A stretch of DNA of 64,000 nt from Lachnospiraceae bacterium (GTDB lineage Bacteria; Bacillota; Clostridia; Lachnospirales; Lachnospiraceae): contig JAFSXC010000006.1 in NCBI GenBank assembly GCA_017450105.1, forward strand, positions 1 through 64,000, in the 5' to 3' direction. The notes beneath the pieces were generated by a model. That model saw only the letters and a list, made by a program, of their open reading frames with translations, was not told the origin of the DNA and ran no database searches. Below, piece after piece: positions 43,202 to 51,210 of this stretch; the stretch's first letter is position 1; each line of letters starts with the position of its first letter. Position numbers and translations under genes: made by a program.

Positions 43202-43783
43202 ATGCTGTTCGAAACTTTGGACAAAATCAGACGGGGAACCCTGCTCAGTGCCATTCTTCTGATCGCGCTCGGTCTGGTCATTCTGATTTGCCCCGCGCCC
43301 TATATCGGATTTCTGATCCTGGCCTTCGGCTACGGACTGATCGTTGTCTGCATTGTTATGCTGCTCGAATTCTTTACAAGTAAAAACGCGCTGGTGGAGT
43401 ACATGAACCTGATCGTCGCACTGGCCCTCGGGATCGTGGGGCTTTGTGTGCTTCTGTTCCGCGACGATGTGATGACGACGCTGGCCTGGCTTTCGGCGTT
43501 CCTGCTGCTTTTGCACGGGCTTCTGACGCTGAAGTTTTCCCTGACCTATGCGAGATGCTCCGGGAAGACGAGCTGGCCGGTCTTTGCGATTCTGGCGTTC
43601 GCGCTTGTGGCCATCGCCGCGATCCTGTTCTTAAATCCGTGGTGGGATACTCCCGAGATGCTCGCCAAGGTCATCGGTATCGCGGTGTTCTTCTCGGCAT
43701 CGGTCAGCGTGATCCGGCTGATCTGGGCCTGGCTGAGAAACAGGGCTGAGGAACCGGAAGCGAAGAAGGGAGGGGCGAACTGA
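43202..43783 (+). CDS. DUF308/HdeD-like membrane protein
   Basis: 193 residues with six hydrophobic segments in pairs (LLSAILLIALGLVILICPAP, FGYGLIVVCIVMLLEFF, LIVALALGIVGLCVLLF, LAWLSAFLLLLHGLLTL, WPVFAILAFALVAIAAILFL, VIGIAVFFSASVSVIRLIW). It fits the DUF308 family of HdeD-like proteins, whose function outside enteric acid resistance is unknown. TGGAGG lies 6 bases before the ATG. Its stop overlaps the ATG of the UbiB remnant (TGATG). Confidence 0.8.
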   Translation: MLFETLDKIRRGTLLSAILLIALGLVILICPAPYIGFLILAFGYGLIVVCIVMLLEFFTSKNALVEYMNLIVALALGIVGLCVLLFRDDVMTTLAWLSAFLLLLHGLLTLKFSLTYARCSGKTSWPVFAILAFALVAIAAILFLNPWWDTPEMLAKVIGIAVFFSASVSVIRLIWAWLRNRAEEPEAKKGGAN

Positions 43784-44034
43784 TGTCCAAGAATAAGAAA
43801 CCGGAAGGCGCAGTAAAAGAGAAAAAGAGGAGCGCCGAGATCCTGGGAATTTTTGCCGCACATAATTTCTATGCCAACGGCTTTACGCCGGAGGAGATGC
43901 GGACGACCCTGGAGGACCTGGGCCCGACCTGGGTAAAGATCGGCCAGATCATGTCCAGCCGCGCGGATATGCTCCCGGAGAGCTATTGCAGGGAGCTGGA
44001 AAAGCTGCGTCAGAACGTCCGCCCCCTGGCGTGA
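43783..44034 (+). pseudogene. truncated UbiB/ABC1 kinase, N-terminal fragment
   Basis: 83 residues. The segment FTPEEMRTTLEDLGPTWVK followed by IGQIMSSRADMLPESYC and RELEKLRQNV is the N-terminal KxGQ region of ABC1/UbiB atypical kinases, proteins of over 500 residues. The frame stops at 44034, before any catalytic lysine or DFG motif. The sequence directly downstream belongs to another gene, so the rest of the kinase was lost by deletion. Confidence 0.75.
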
Positions 44035-44363
44035 CCCATATGCAGACCGAGAATCTGGCGCTCGCGGATACGGTTTCCCTGATCCGGGAGGAGCTGGGAC
44101 TTCTGCTCGCGATGATCAACAACCGCCATATCAAGCGTGTGCAAGACGGAATCTGCGACGAATCCTTAAGCACGCCGTTTATCGATATCTGCTACACCTT
44201 TGACAAGGTTGTCGATGCCTGCGATACCGTAGCGCATAACTTCTCAGGAAAAACCAGAGACGCCGGAAGCCGGTCCAAAAAGGACCTTTCGGAGATCGTA
44301 AAGAAGCTCTACCAAGACAAGTTCCTGGCTCTTTCGGACGGGAAAGCTCTGCCGGAAGCATAA
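44035..44363 (+). pseudogene. C-terminal fragment, PhoU-like tail of a Na/Pi cotransporter
   Basis: In a different frame from the UbiB fragment, TENLALADTVSLIREELG, NNRHIKRVQDGICDES and TPFIDICYTFDKVVDACDT resemble the PhoU-like helical tail of NptA-type Na/phosphate cotransporters (HIxR...G.C, then a helix with a conserved aspartate). There is no start with a ribosome site and no membrane part. Most likely a deletion joined the head of one gene to the tail of another at about 44030. The family call is moderate. Confidence 0.45.
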
Positions 44364-44386
44364 TAACTGAAAAGGGGACCCACAGG

Positions 44387-45634
44387 ATGAAAAAACTGCT
44401 TCAGATCCTGGCCATGCTGATCTTTGCCGCAGCCCTGTTCTACCGCGCTGCCGGCGGTACCTCCGCCATCGAGAACCGGTGGATGAAGGTGGAGGAGGCG
44501 GCAGCGGACCTGGAAGAAAAAAAGGAAAAAAGGGGGAGCTTTGCCGAGGCCGAGGCCAACGCCGATGACCGGTCGGACTTTTACGACTACCCGCTGGTCG
44601 GAGCCGCGAACGATTACTCCTATGAGGATAACTGGCTGATGCTTCCGCAGGAGATCACAAAGGACGTGGATACCTTCTACGTCTATCCGACGATCGTGAC
44701 GGATACCCGTGCGTTGGCTCCCGCGATCGTGGACATCGATAATCCCATCATGCGGATCGGTGCCTACGATACCTATGTGAAAAACGCCACTGCCTTCGAG
44801 GAGAGCACAAATGTATTCGCGCCCTTCTACCGCCAGTCCAACATGGCGGCGGCAGCGACCTTCCGCGGACAGGAGCTGGAGGACTTCCACCGCCAGGAGC
44901 AGCGTACCGATATCTATGCCGCGCTGGACTATTATTTTGAACACTATAATGAGGGCCGGCCCTTCATCCTGGCCTCCCATTCTCAGGGCTCGATCCTTCT
45001 GAAGATCGCCGTGGAGGAATATTTCAGGCTCCATCCCGAATACTATGACCGGATGATCGCCGCCTACCTCGTCGGTTTTTCGGTCACGAAGGAGGACCTG
45101 GAAAACTATCCGCACATGAAGTTCGCCGAAGGTCCCGACGATACGGGCGTTGTGATCTCGTGGAATACGGAAGGCCCCGGAAATAAGACGGCGGACAACA
45201 TCGTCGTGGAGGAGGGCGGAATCTCGATCAATCCGATTTCCTGGACCCGGGAAGAAACCTATGTTCCCGCCTCCGAGAATCCGGGCAGCCGGGTCGACGA
45301 CATGGCAGGCGCTCTCGAGGATGAAGCGGCATCCTTACGCTACGATATCCGGCAGCTCCGCTATACAACGACGACGATTGCGGACCTGGTGCAGAAGGTG
45401 ATCGGAAACTCCTTTACGGAAAGTCATCCGGGCATCGCGGACGCGCAGGTGGACAAGGAACGGGGCGTGGTGATCTGTACCACACAAGCCATTCCCTTTA
45501 TGAAAATGTCCAACAAGGATATGCCGAACGTATTCGGTCCGGAGAGCTATCACGGCAGCGATTATGCCTTATATTATTACAGTGTGGTGGAGAATGTCAG
45601 AACAAGAATCGAAAGCTGGAAAAAAACACACTAA
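44387..45634 (+). CDS. DUF3089 family alpha/beta-hydrolase-like protein
   Basis: 415 residues. An N-terminal hydrophobic segment (LLQILAMLIFAAALFYRAAGG) may be a signal anchor. The DUF3089 pattern is clear: VDTFYVYPTIVTD, NVFAPFYRQSNM, DYYFEHYNEGRPFILASHSQGS (written here in part as family blocks), with the nucleophile serine in ASHSQGS. It should be an exported or membrane-tethered esterase or lipase; the substrate is unknown. Its end overlaps the YihY gene by 41 bases. Confidence 0.82.
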   Translation: MKKLLQILAMLIFAAALFYRAAGGTSAIENRWMKVEEAAADLEEKKEKRGSFAEAEANADDRSDFYDYPLVGAANDYSYEDNWLMLPQEITKDVDTFYVYPTIVTDTRALAPAIVDIDNPIMRIGAYDTYVKNATAFEESTNVFAPFYRQSNMAAAATFRGQELEDFHRQEQRTDIYAALDYYFEHYNEGRPFILASHSQGSILLKIAVEEYFRLHPEYYDRMIAAYLVGFSVTKEDLENYPHMKFAEGPDDTGVVISWNTEGPGNKTADNIVVEEGGISINPISWTREETYVPASENPGSRVDDMAGALEDEAASLRYDIRQLRYTTTTIADLVQKVIGNSFTESHPGIADAQVDKERGVVICTTQAIPFMKMSNKDMPNVFGPESYHGSDYALYYYSVVENVRTRIESWKKTH

Positions 45635-46454
45635 GCTCGACGCGCTAAAGGACTTCGGCCTCGGCTTCGTCAAATCCGTCATGGTGAAGGATATCGGGAC
45701 CTATGCGGCCAGTACGGCGTTCTACACCTTTCTGTCCCTTCTGCCCATTATGGTCCTCATACTCTTCTTCCTGCCGAAAACGGGCTTTTCGGCGGATGAG
45801 GTGATCCCGATCGTTACGGACATTACGCCGGACTACATCGACAGCTTTGTGGCGCAGATGATCCGGGAGACCTACGGAAGAGCCGCCGGGGTTCTGCCCA
45901 TTACGCTGATCATAACGGTGTTTTCCTCGGCGCAGGGGATGACGGCGCTGATCAAGGGGCTGCGGCTTGTATACGGAGTGGAGAAAAAACAGAATGTGGT
46001 GGTTCAGAACCTCCTCGCCATCCTTTCCACTCTGGTGATTGCGGCGTTTCTGCTTTTTTCGGCCCTGGGGCTGTTCTTCGCGAACTCGGTCGTGCTTGCT
46101 GCCGCCGCGGACCAGATCACCATCCCGGCGCTGTCCTCCTCTGTACTTAAGCTTCGCTACATAATCATGATGGCTTTATTCATCCTGCTCCTGACCCTGC
46201 TTTACACCTTTATTTCCGGGGCAGAGCGAAAGCTGAGGCTCCATTTGCCCGGCGCCGTCTTCTCGACCGTTTTATGTGCCGTCTTTACTGCCTTCTTCTC
46301 TCTTTTTGTCGGCCTGGGGAACTACCGTACCATCTATGGGAATCTGGCGGCGCTTGTTGTCATGCTTATCTGGGGATTTTCCTGTATACTGCTGGTATTG
46401 CTCGGAGGGTGCTTCAATAAGTATCTGATGGATCGCAAAAAGGGAAGCGACTGA
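45594..46454 (+). CDS. YihY/BrkB family membrane protein
   Basis: About 286 residues, six hydrophobic segments, family blocks TYAASTAFYTFLSLLPIMV and YGNLAALVVMLIWGFSCILL. Members were once called RNase BN or virulence factor BrkB; the true function is open. The start at 45594 is the most sensible in-frame ATG, but a GGAG lies too close, so coupling to the DUF3089 gene is likely. Confidence 0.85.
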   Translation: MSEQESKAGKKHTKLDALKDFGLGFVKSVMVKDIGTYAASTAFYTFLSLLPIMVLILFFLPKTGFSADEVIPIVTDITPDYIDSFVAQMIRETYGRAAGVLPITLIITVFSSAQGMTALIKGLRLVYGVEKKQNVVVQNLLAILSTLVIAAFLLFSALGLFFANSVVLAAAADQITIPALSSSVLKLRYIIMMALFILLLTLLYTFISGAERKLRLHLPGAVFSTVLCAVFTAFFSLFVGLGNYRTIYGNLAALVVMLIWGFSCILLVLLGGCFNKYLMDRKKGSD

Positions 46455-46573
46455 AATAAGTGAATGCCGCCTGGCGCGGGAAATGCTGAAAGCGAACGTG
46501 TCAGAGAGCGTCAGTATTTTCTGCGGCAGGGGGCATGGGGTAAAGGGAAGAAGCCGAGAAAAGGAGGAAGAAA

Positions 46574-47731
46574 ATGAAGTTCAGCAAGCTCAGGGATAAG
46601 AAATGGTTCCCGATGGCGGTGGCGCTGTGTATCGCCGTTCTTTTCTGGTTCCTTTTGACGCATCTTCCTGAGATCGGGGCGATTCTCGGGAAGATCTGGT
46701 ACTTTATTTATCCGGTGGCCGCCGGCGGCATCCTGGCCTATCTGCTCAACCCTCTTGTGCGCTTTAACGAAACCAAGCTGTTGAAAGGGATAAAGCATGA
46801 GAAGCTAAGGAGCATGCTTTCCATGATCCTGGCCGTCGTTTTTGCGGTGGTATTTATTCTGTTTCTGATCGGCATGATCATTCCTCAGCTTTATGATAGT
46901 ATTGTAACTCTGATCGCCAACCGGGACATGTATTTTAATTCCCTGATGGAATGGCTGGAGGGCCTCGGAAATGCGACGATCTACGGCTTTGCCGAGAATC
47001 TTCTGAACTCCTCACAGGACCTGCTCGGTTCGATCCGGAATCTGATCTCCGAAAACAGCGCAGCGATCCAGCAGGCGCTTTCCGAAGCCGGCGGACATAT
47101 TACCGCCTGGCTCATCGGCCTGGTGTTTTCGGTTTACTTTCTGGCGGATAAGAAGAGGATCGGAAACGGGGCGTCGATGCTGCTTCGGAAGATGCATAAG
47201 TCGGATGAAACCTTTGAGAATACGATGGGACATATCAAAAGGATCGATTTTATTCTTACAAGGTATGTGTCCTGCAGTCTGCTTGAGGCCGTGATCGTCG
47301 GCGCGGCGACCGCGATCTTCATGGCGATCATGAGGATGCCCTATATCGGCCTGGAGGCGGTTATCATCGGTGCGTTTAATCTGATCCCGACGTTCGGCCC
47401 GATGATCGGCGTTGCGATCGGCACGATCATTCTTCTGCTGGTGAACCCGCTGCAGGCTCTGTATTTCATGATCTTTGTCATGATCATCCAGGCGATCGAC
47501 GGTTATCTCCTGAAGCCGAAGCTCTTCGGAGATACCTTCGGGATTTCGGGGCTGTGGATACTGATCGCCGTAATCGTCGGCGGCCGGATCTTCGGAGTGA
47601 TCGGCATTATTTTCGCGATCCCGGTCGTTGCCATTCTGGACTACCTGATCAAGAATGTGTGGATGGTGAGAAGGAAGAAAAAGGAAGAAGAAATAGAGGA
47701 AAAAGAGGAGACCCAAGAGAAAAATACGTAA
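46574..47731 (+). CDS. AI-2E family transporter-like permease
   Basis: 385 residues, seven to eight hydrophobic segments with the family's long central helix-loop region. The C-terminal block GAFNLIPTFGPMIGVAIGTI and IQAIDGYLLKPKLFGDTFG is characteristic. Despite the name, members include sodium/proton antiporters and unknown exporters, so the substrate is not assigned. AAAAGGAGG precedes the ATG. The charged tail (KEEEIEEKEETQEKN) is cytoplasmic. Confidence 0.88.
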   Translation: MKFSKLRDKKWFPMAVALCIAVLFWFLLTHLPEIGAILGKIWYFIYPVAAGGILAYLLNPLVRFNETKLLKGIKHEKLRSMLSMILAVVFAVVFILFLIGMIIPQLYDSIVTLIANRDMYFNSLMEWLEGLGNATIYGFAENLLNSSQDLLGSIRNLISENSAAIQQALSEAGGHITAWLIGLVFSVYFLADKKRIGNGASMLLRKMHKSDETFENTMGHIKRIDFILTRYVSCSLLEAVIVGAATAIFMAIMRMPYIGLEAVIIGAFNLIPTFGPMIGVAIGTIILLLVNPLQALYFMIFVMIIQAIDGYLLKPKLFGDTFGISGLWILIAVIVGGRIFGVIGIIFAIPVVAILDYLIKNVWMVRRKKKEEEIEEKEETQEKNT

Positions 47732-47747
47732 AACCGAACCCAAGATG

Positions 47748-47766
47748 ACGTTTCATTTTGAAACGT
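47748..47766. promoter_or_regulatory. TTTCA-N3-TGAAA inverted repeat, operator or weak terminator
   Basis: ACGTTTCA (47748-47755) and TGAAACGT (47759-47766) flank three T. It lies between the permease stop and the promoter of the SH3 protein, ending 13 bases before that -35. A T-rich run follows, so it could be a weak terminator. A similar dyad sits before the 51211 operon. Confidence 0.5.
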
Positions 47767-47779
47767 TCTCTTCTTTAGG

Positions 47780-47807
47780 TTGCATTTTTTCTGTAAACTG
47801 CTATAGT
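47780..47807 (+). promoter_or_regulatory. predicted promoter of the SH3 surface protein
   Basis: TTGCAT (47780-47785) and TATAGT (47802-47807) are 16 bases apart, about 56 bases before the ATG at 47864. Confidence 0.65.
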
Positions 47808-47863
47808 ATTGGTGCAAAAATTTTTGGCCTGTAAATCATTCTCAGGAAGTTAAATAGAATAAC

Positions 47864-48997
47864 ATGAAAAATCCATTTACGAAAAAACTGATTGGTATTC
47901 TTTGCTGTGCGGCCCTGATCGTTGTGATCGTGGTGGCGGTCGCTGTCGGGAGTAAGAAGGGGGAGTCGCGCGGGCGGACCGATACAGAGGCAAATTCGGA
48001 GGCGACCGTGTCCCATAGCTCGAAGATCGAGACTCCGTTTGAAAGTCCGGAGGAGTTGAGGATCCGGAAGCTGATCCGGGCCTATTATGATCTGTATGCG
48101 CTCGGGGATACGGATGCCCTTGACCAGATCGTGACGCATCTTTCGGATTCCGAGAAATCCTTCATCGATATGTTTTCGGAGCACGTGGACAGCTATGATA
48201 ACCTGAGCTGCTATGCGAAACCGGTTCCCGAGAAGGACTCTTATATCGTGAACGCAAAGATCGATATTAACTTTACCGGAGTGGATACCCCGGCGCCCGG
48301 TCTCGACTTCTTCTATGTGGAGACAGATGAAAACGGAGATTTTTACATTAATAATCTCTATTCCCAGTATAACTCCCTGGTGGAGGAGCAGAGTGTGGAT
48401 CCGGAGATCCGGGACCTGATCGCTGCGTATGAGAAGGAGAAGGATGTGATCCGGCTTCAGAACGAGGTGACGGCGGAGTACGAGAAGGCTGTGGCGTCCG
48501 ATCCTGCGCTGGCGGAGCTCGTAAGTACGAAGATCCGGGATGCTTATGTAAACTGGTCCGCCGCAAATAAACCCAATGCGCAGGCCGAGCCGGAAACAGA
48601 GCCCGAAACGGAAACCGAGATTGAGCCGGAAACCGAGACCGAGACGGAATCGGAGGCTGAACCGGAGACCGAGACCGAAACGGAAACGGAGACCGAAGCG
48701 AAAACAGAGACGGAGACAGAAACAGAAACCGAAACCGAGAAGGAAGCCGAGCCGGAGACTGAAACCGAAAAGAAGGAAGAAACTTCGAATGTCGTCACGT
48801 TCTCTCCGGGAGAGAAGATCTACATTAAATCCGCGGTGAGCGTCCGTATGGAGATGAGTGAAACCTCCAAGAAGGTAGGAGCGGCCCACGAGGGGGATAC
48901 CGTGAAGGTGATCCAGAGCTACGCAGAGGGCTGGACCAAGGTCGAATGGATGGGTAAGACCGGGTACATCCGCAGCGACCTGCTTAAATTCCAGTAA
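47864..48997 (+). CDS. membrane-anchored protein with Glu/Thr repeat and C-terminal SH3 domain
   Basis: 377 residues. A basic start and a hydrophobic segment (IGILCCAALIVVIVVAVAVG) anchor it. Residues 60-235 form a globular part (RKLIRAYYDLYALGDTDALD, KIDINFTG, LDFFYVETDENGDFYI). Residues 241-306 are a low-complexity E-T-E-T tract. The last 70 residues are a bacterial SH3 domain (IYIKSAVSVRMEMSETSKKV and GWTKVEWMGKTGYIRSDLL), which usually binds peptidoglycan. The tract probably spans the wall. The paralogous globular part is unassigned. Confidence 0.82.
   Translation: MKNPFTKKLIGILCCAALIVVIVVAVAVGSKKGESRGRTDTEANSEATVSHSSKIETPFESPEELRIRKLIRAYYDLYALGDTDALDQIVTHLSDSEKSFIDMFSEHVDSYDNLSCYAKPVPEKDSYIVNAKIDINFTGVDTPAPGLDFFYVETDENGDFYINNLYSQYNSLVEEQSVDPEIRDLIAAYEKEKDVIRLQNEVTAEYEKAVASDPALAELVSTKIRDAYVNWSAANKPNAQAEPETEPETETEIEPETETETESEAEPETETETETETEAKTETETETETETEKEAEPETETEKKEETSNVVTFSPGEKIYIKSAVSVRMEMSETSKKVGAAHEGDTVKVIQSYAEGWTKVEWMGKTGYIRSDLLKFQ
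48586..48777 (+). repeat. Glu/Thr-coding low-complexity repeat
   Basis: About 190 bases of imperfect GAGACC/GAAACG-type hexamers encode alternating glutamate and threonine with scattered P, K and A. The register is in frame and the unit length keeps it so, which suits slippage-driven length change. Both strands are open through it, so antisense frames here are artefacts. Confidence 0.9.
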
Positions 48998-49032
48998 AGG
49001 ACAAGGCTCCCTGCGGAAAGCGGGGAGTACCT

Positions 49033-49623
49033 TTAAATCAGTCCGAGAACCGGAAACCGGAGCTTTGTAAGCTGCTCCTTAACATCCTCGATCTGGAGCG
49101 GCTTTACGAGAAACCCGCTGGCCTTTGTTTCCCAGGCTTTGGCAGCGTAATCCGGATAACTCGTCAGAAAGATCACATTCGTCAGCGGGTTCAGCTCCAT
49201 CAGATCCTTGCAAAGCTCGAGCCCGCTCTGCTGTCCGATCTCGATGTCCAGAAAGGCGATGGAGATACGGTTCTTTCTGGCGTAATTCATGGCCTCGGAG
49301 GGCTTTATGAAGCCGGTAATGGTAGCGTTCGGCATCGCCTCGGAAAGAATGGGGACCATGCCGGCAAGCAGAATGGATTCGTCGTCCACGAGGATGACCT
49401 CGGGGGTCTCTGAGCCGAGATCGGCAGCGCTGGTCAGGACGGAAATATCCACATTGAAAATCTGCGCGAGCCGGGTCAGAAGAAGCAGATCCGGGACGCG
49501 TCTTCCGCTTTCCCAGTTGGCGATGCTGGAGCGGTCCACATATAACTGCTGGGCAAGCTGCTGTTGGGACAGGTTCTTTTTTGTACGCAGGAGCTTAATC
49601 GTATCGCCGAGACGGTTTTCCAT
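49033..49623 (-). CDS. XRE-type HTH plus receiver response regulator
   Basis: 196 residues. Residues 5-60 are an XRE helix-turn-helix (LRTKKNLSQQQLAQQLYVDR and SSIANWESGRRVPDL). Residues 72-190 are a receiver with VILVDDE, phospho-aspartate in IAFLDIEIGQQSG, VIFLTS and the lysine in GFLVKPL. The DNA-binding domain is N-terminal, the reverse of the common receiver-first order. AAAGGAG precedes the ATG. It follows its presumed kinase by 15 bases. Confidence 0.9.
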   Translation of the reverse strand: MENRLGDTIKLLRTKKNLSQQQLAQQLYVDRSSIANWESGRRVPDLLLLTRLAQIFNVDISVLTSAADLGSETPEVILVDDESILLAGMVPILSEAMPNATITGFIKPSEAMNYARKNRISIAFLDIEIGQQSGLELCKDLMELNPLTNVIFLTSYPDYAAKAWETKASGFLVKPLQIEDVKEQLTKLRFPVLGLI

Positions 49624-49638
49624 GCTGAAAATCTCCTT

Positions 49639-50946
49639 TTAAGCCTTGTTTTTCGGTATCTTCATATGTACGATGGCGCCGCCGCCGGAGCGCGGCTCAA
49701 TTTTCATCGCGCCTCCGCACAGCGCCTTCAGGCGGGTGGAGACGTTGGCCAGCCCGATGTGCGGATCCTCGCCTTCGGCAGCGGAGGGATCGATCTCCAG
49801 CCGGGTCAATTCCGCTCCGGAGTTTTCCACCGTAATCAGGATAAATCCCTCGTCCAGCCGGGTACTGATCCGTATCAGTAAGGCCCCCCGTTCCGGATCC
49901 AGACCGTGCTTCACCGCGTTCTCCGCGATCGGCTCCAGCGTCAGGGGCGGGACGAAAAAGTCCGTAAACGCTATATCGTAATCCACCTGAAGGAAGCTTT
50001 CGTAACGGGCCTTTGCGACCGAGAGAAAGGCCTTTGTATGCGCCAGCTCATCCTCGAAGGGGATCAGCCCCTCCTGGGCTACGGCACTGAAATTCTTTCT
50101 GAGATAGACCGTAAAATCGTTAATGACCTTCTGCGCCCGCTTCGGGTCAATATCGCAAAGATAATAGATGTTGGACAGGGTATTATAAACGAAATGCGGC
50201 CGCATCTGCAGATTTTTGATCCGAAGGTTCTGGTCGCTGAGCCGGATCGCCTGCTCCACGGTCTTCTTAGCCTGGTCGTTCAGGATGTAGATGAACATGA
50301 CGAAGGCGGCGGCGCTGGTGGTAAGGACGATGAACAGGATCCCGTAGGAGACCATCTGCAGCACCATCCCGACCGCCGGGATCAGGATCCACGCCAGAAA
50401 AGCGCGGAGCTGCTTTGCGGAAAGCTTTTCCTTCCTGAGAAGGAGGCCGATAAGGTTTACAAGCATCATGGCCACGGTGGGTACAAGAAGCACCGGATAC
50501 AGGGGACTGCGGCGATACTCGTTCTCCGCGGTAATATAGTAAAAAATATCGGTAAACAAATTTACAGACAGGAGCACGGCGTACACCGTCCACAGAAGGA
50601 GGTTGAGCAGAAACAGGCGCTCCTTTTTTATGGCTTCGCTTCCGGAAAGAGAAAGCATGTAGGTCGCGATCAGAGGGACTGCCACGGAGGAAAAGAGGGA
50701 TTCCGTATAAACGGCGGCCCGCGAAAGCGGAGCATATTGTTCTTCCAGGAATACCAGAGAAATCTGGGAGAGAAGATCAGAGGCCGTATAGACCGTCAGG
50801 ATCAGAAACACCAGAAAAAAGAAGCACCGGCTCTTTTTTCTCATATACTCCGCGCGCAGCGAAAGCACAAGCCCCAGAACCGAAACGGTAATTCCCGCGA
50901 CCGCGATTGCAAAATTCAGGATGTCGATTATGTCCATAATTGTCAT
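49639..50946 (-). CDS. LytS/AgrC-type sensor histidine kinase
   Basis: 435 residues. Six to seven N-terminal hydrophobic segments (residues 8-225) form a membrane sensor. The His_kinase block LQMRPHFVYNTLSNIYYLCD carries the phospho-histidine, and a HATPase_c domain follows (PPLTLEPIAENAVKHGL as N-box, HIGLANVSTRLKALCGG as G-box). GGGAG lies before the ATG at 50946. It is divergent from the phosphorelay operon at 51211 and co-transcribed with the XRE-receiver gene. Confidence 0.92.
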   Translation of the reverse strand: MTIMDIIDILNFAIAVAGITVSVLGLVLSLRAEYMRKKSRCFFFLVFLILTVYTASDLLSQISLVFLEEQYAPLSRAAVYTESLFSSVAVPLIATYMLSLSGSEAIKKERLFLLNLLLWTVYAVLLSVNLFTDIFYYITAENEYRRSPLYPVLLVPTVAMMLVNLIGLLLRKEKLSAKQLRAFLAWILIPAVGMVLQMVSYGILFIVLTTSAAAFVMFIYILNDQAKKTVEQAIRLSDQNLRIKNLQMRPHFVYNTLSNIYYLCDIDPKRAQKVINDFTVYLRKNFSAVAQEGLIPFEDELAHTKAFLSVAKARYESFLQVDYDIAFTDFFVPPLTLEPIAENAVKHGLDPERGALLIRISTRLDEGFILITVENSGAELTRLEIDPSAAEGEDPHIGLANVSTRLKALCGGAMKIEPRSGGGAIVHMKIPKNKA

Positions 50947-51057
50947 GTCTATACGCTCCCATGGAGGGAAAAACCAGCCTGTAAATTATAGGATAACACA
51001 AATCCGTTTTTGACGGGAGTCCTTCCGACAAAAAGGGAGGGGGGTGTGAACAGTATC

Positions 51058-51107
51058 GGTTTCAATCTGAAACATCTCCTTGCAAATAAGGCTGTTCTCT
51101 GTACAAT
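51058..51107 (+). promoter_or_regulatory. promoter with upstream TTTCA-N3-TGAAA dyad, phosphorelay operon
   Basis: TTGCAA (51080-51085) and TACAAT (51102-51107) are 16 bases apart, about 103 bases before the ATG at 51211. Immediately upstream lies GTTTCA ATC TGAAAC (about 51059-51073), matching the core of the dyad at 47748-47766. It is placed like an activator site. A candidate minus-strand -10 (TATAAT, 50985-50990) for the kinase gene lies in the same 264-base gap. Confidence 0.6.
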
Positions 51108-51210
51108 AGATGGTGGATGTACGTGCTTCTTCCGAAATAAATTTCAGGAAGAACCCCATAGACAGGCACACAGGGGAGTGTGATGAGCCTCCGAAGGAAA
51201 GGAGTATTCA

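Noticed and set aside
48586..48777. Possible CRISPR-like array
   Set aside because: Units are hexamers with no spacers and lie in frame inside a gene; no cas genes nearby.
47801..48889. A 362-codon minus-strand open frame rich in Phe/Arg/Leu and a second rich in Ser/Val
   Set aside because: They arise from the complement of the Glu/Thr hexamer repeat, which is open in several frames.
48998..49032. Terminator between the SH3 protein and the XRE regulator
   Set aside because: CTCCCTGC and GCGGGGAG can pair, but with a mismatch and no T tract on either strand; too weak to list as a feature.
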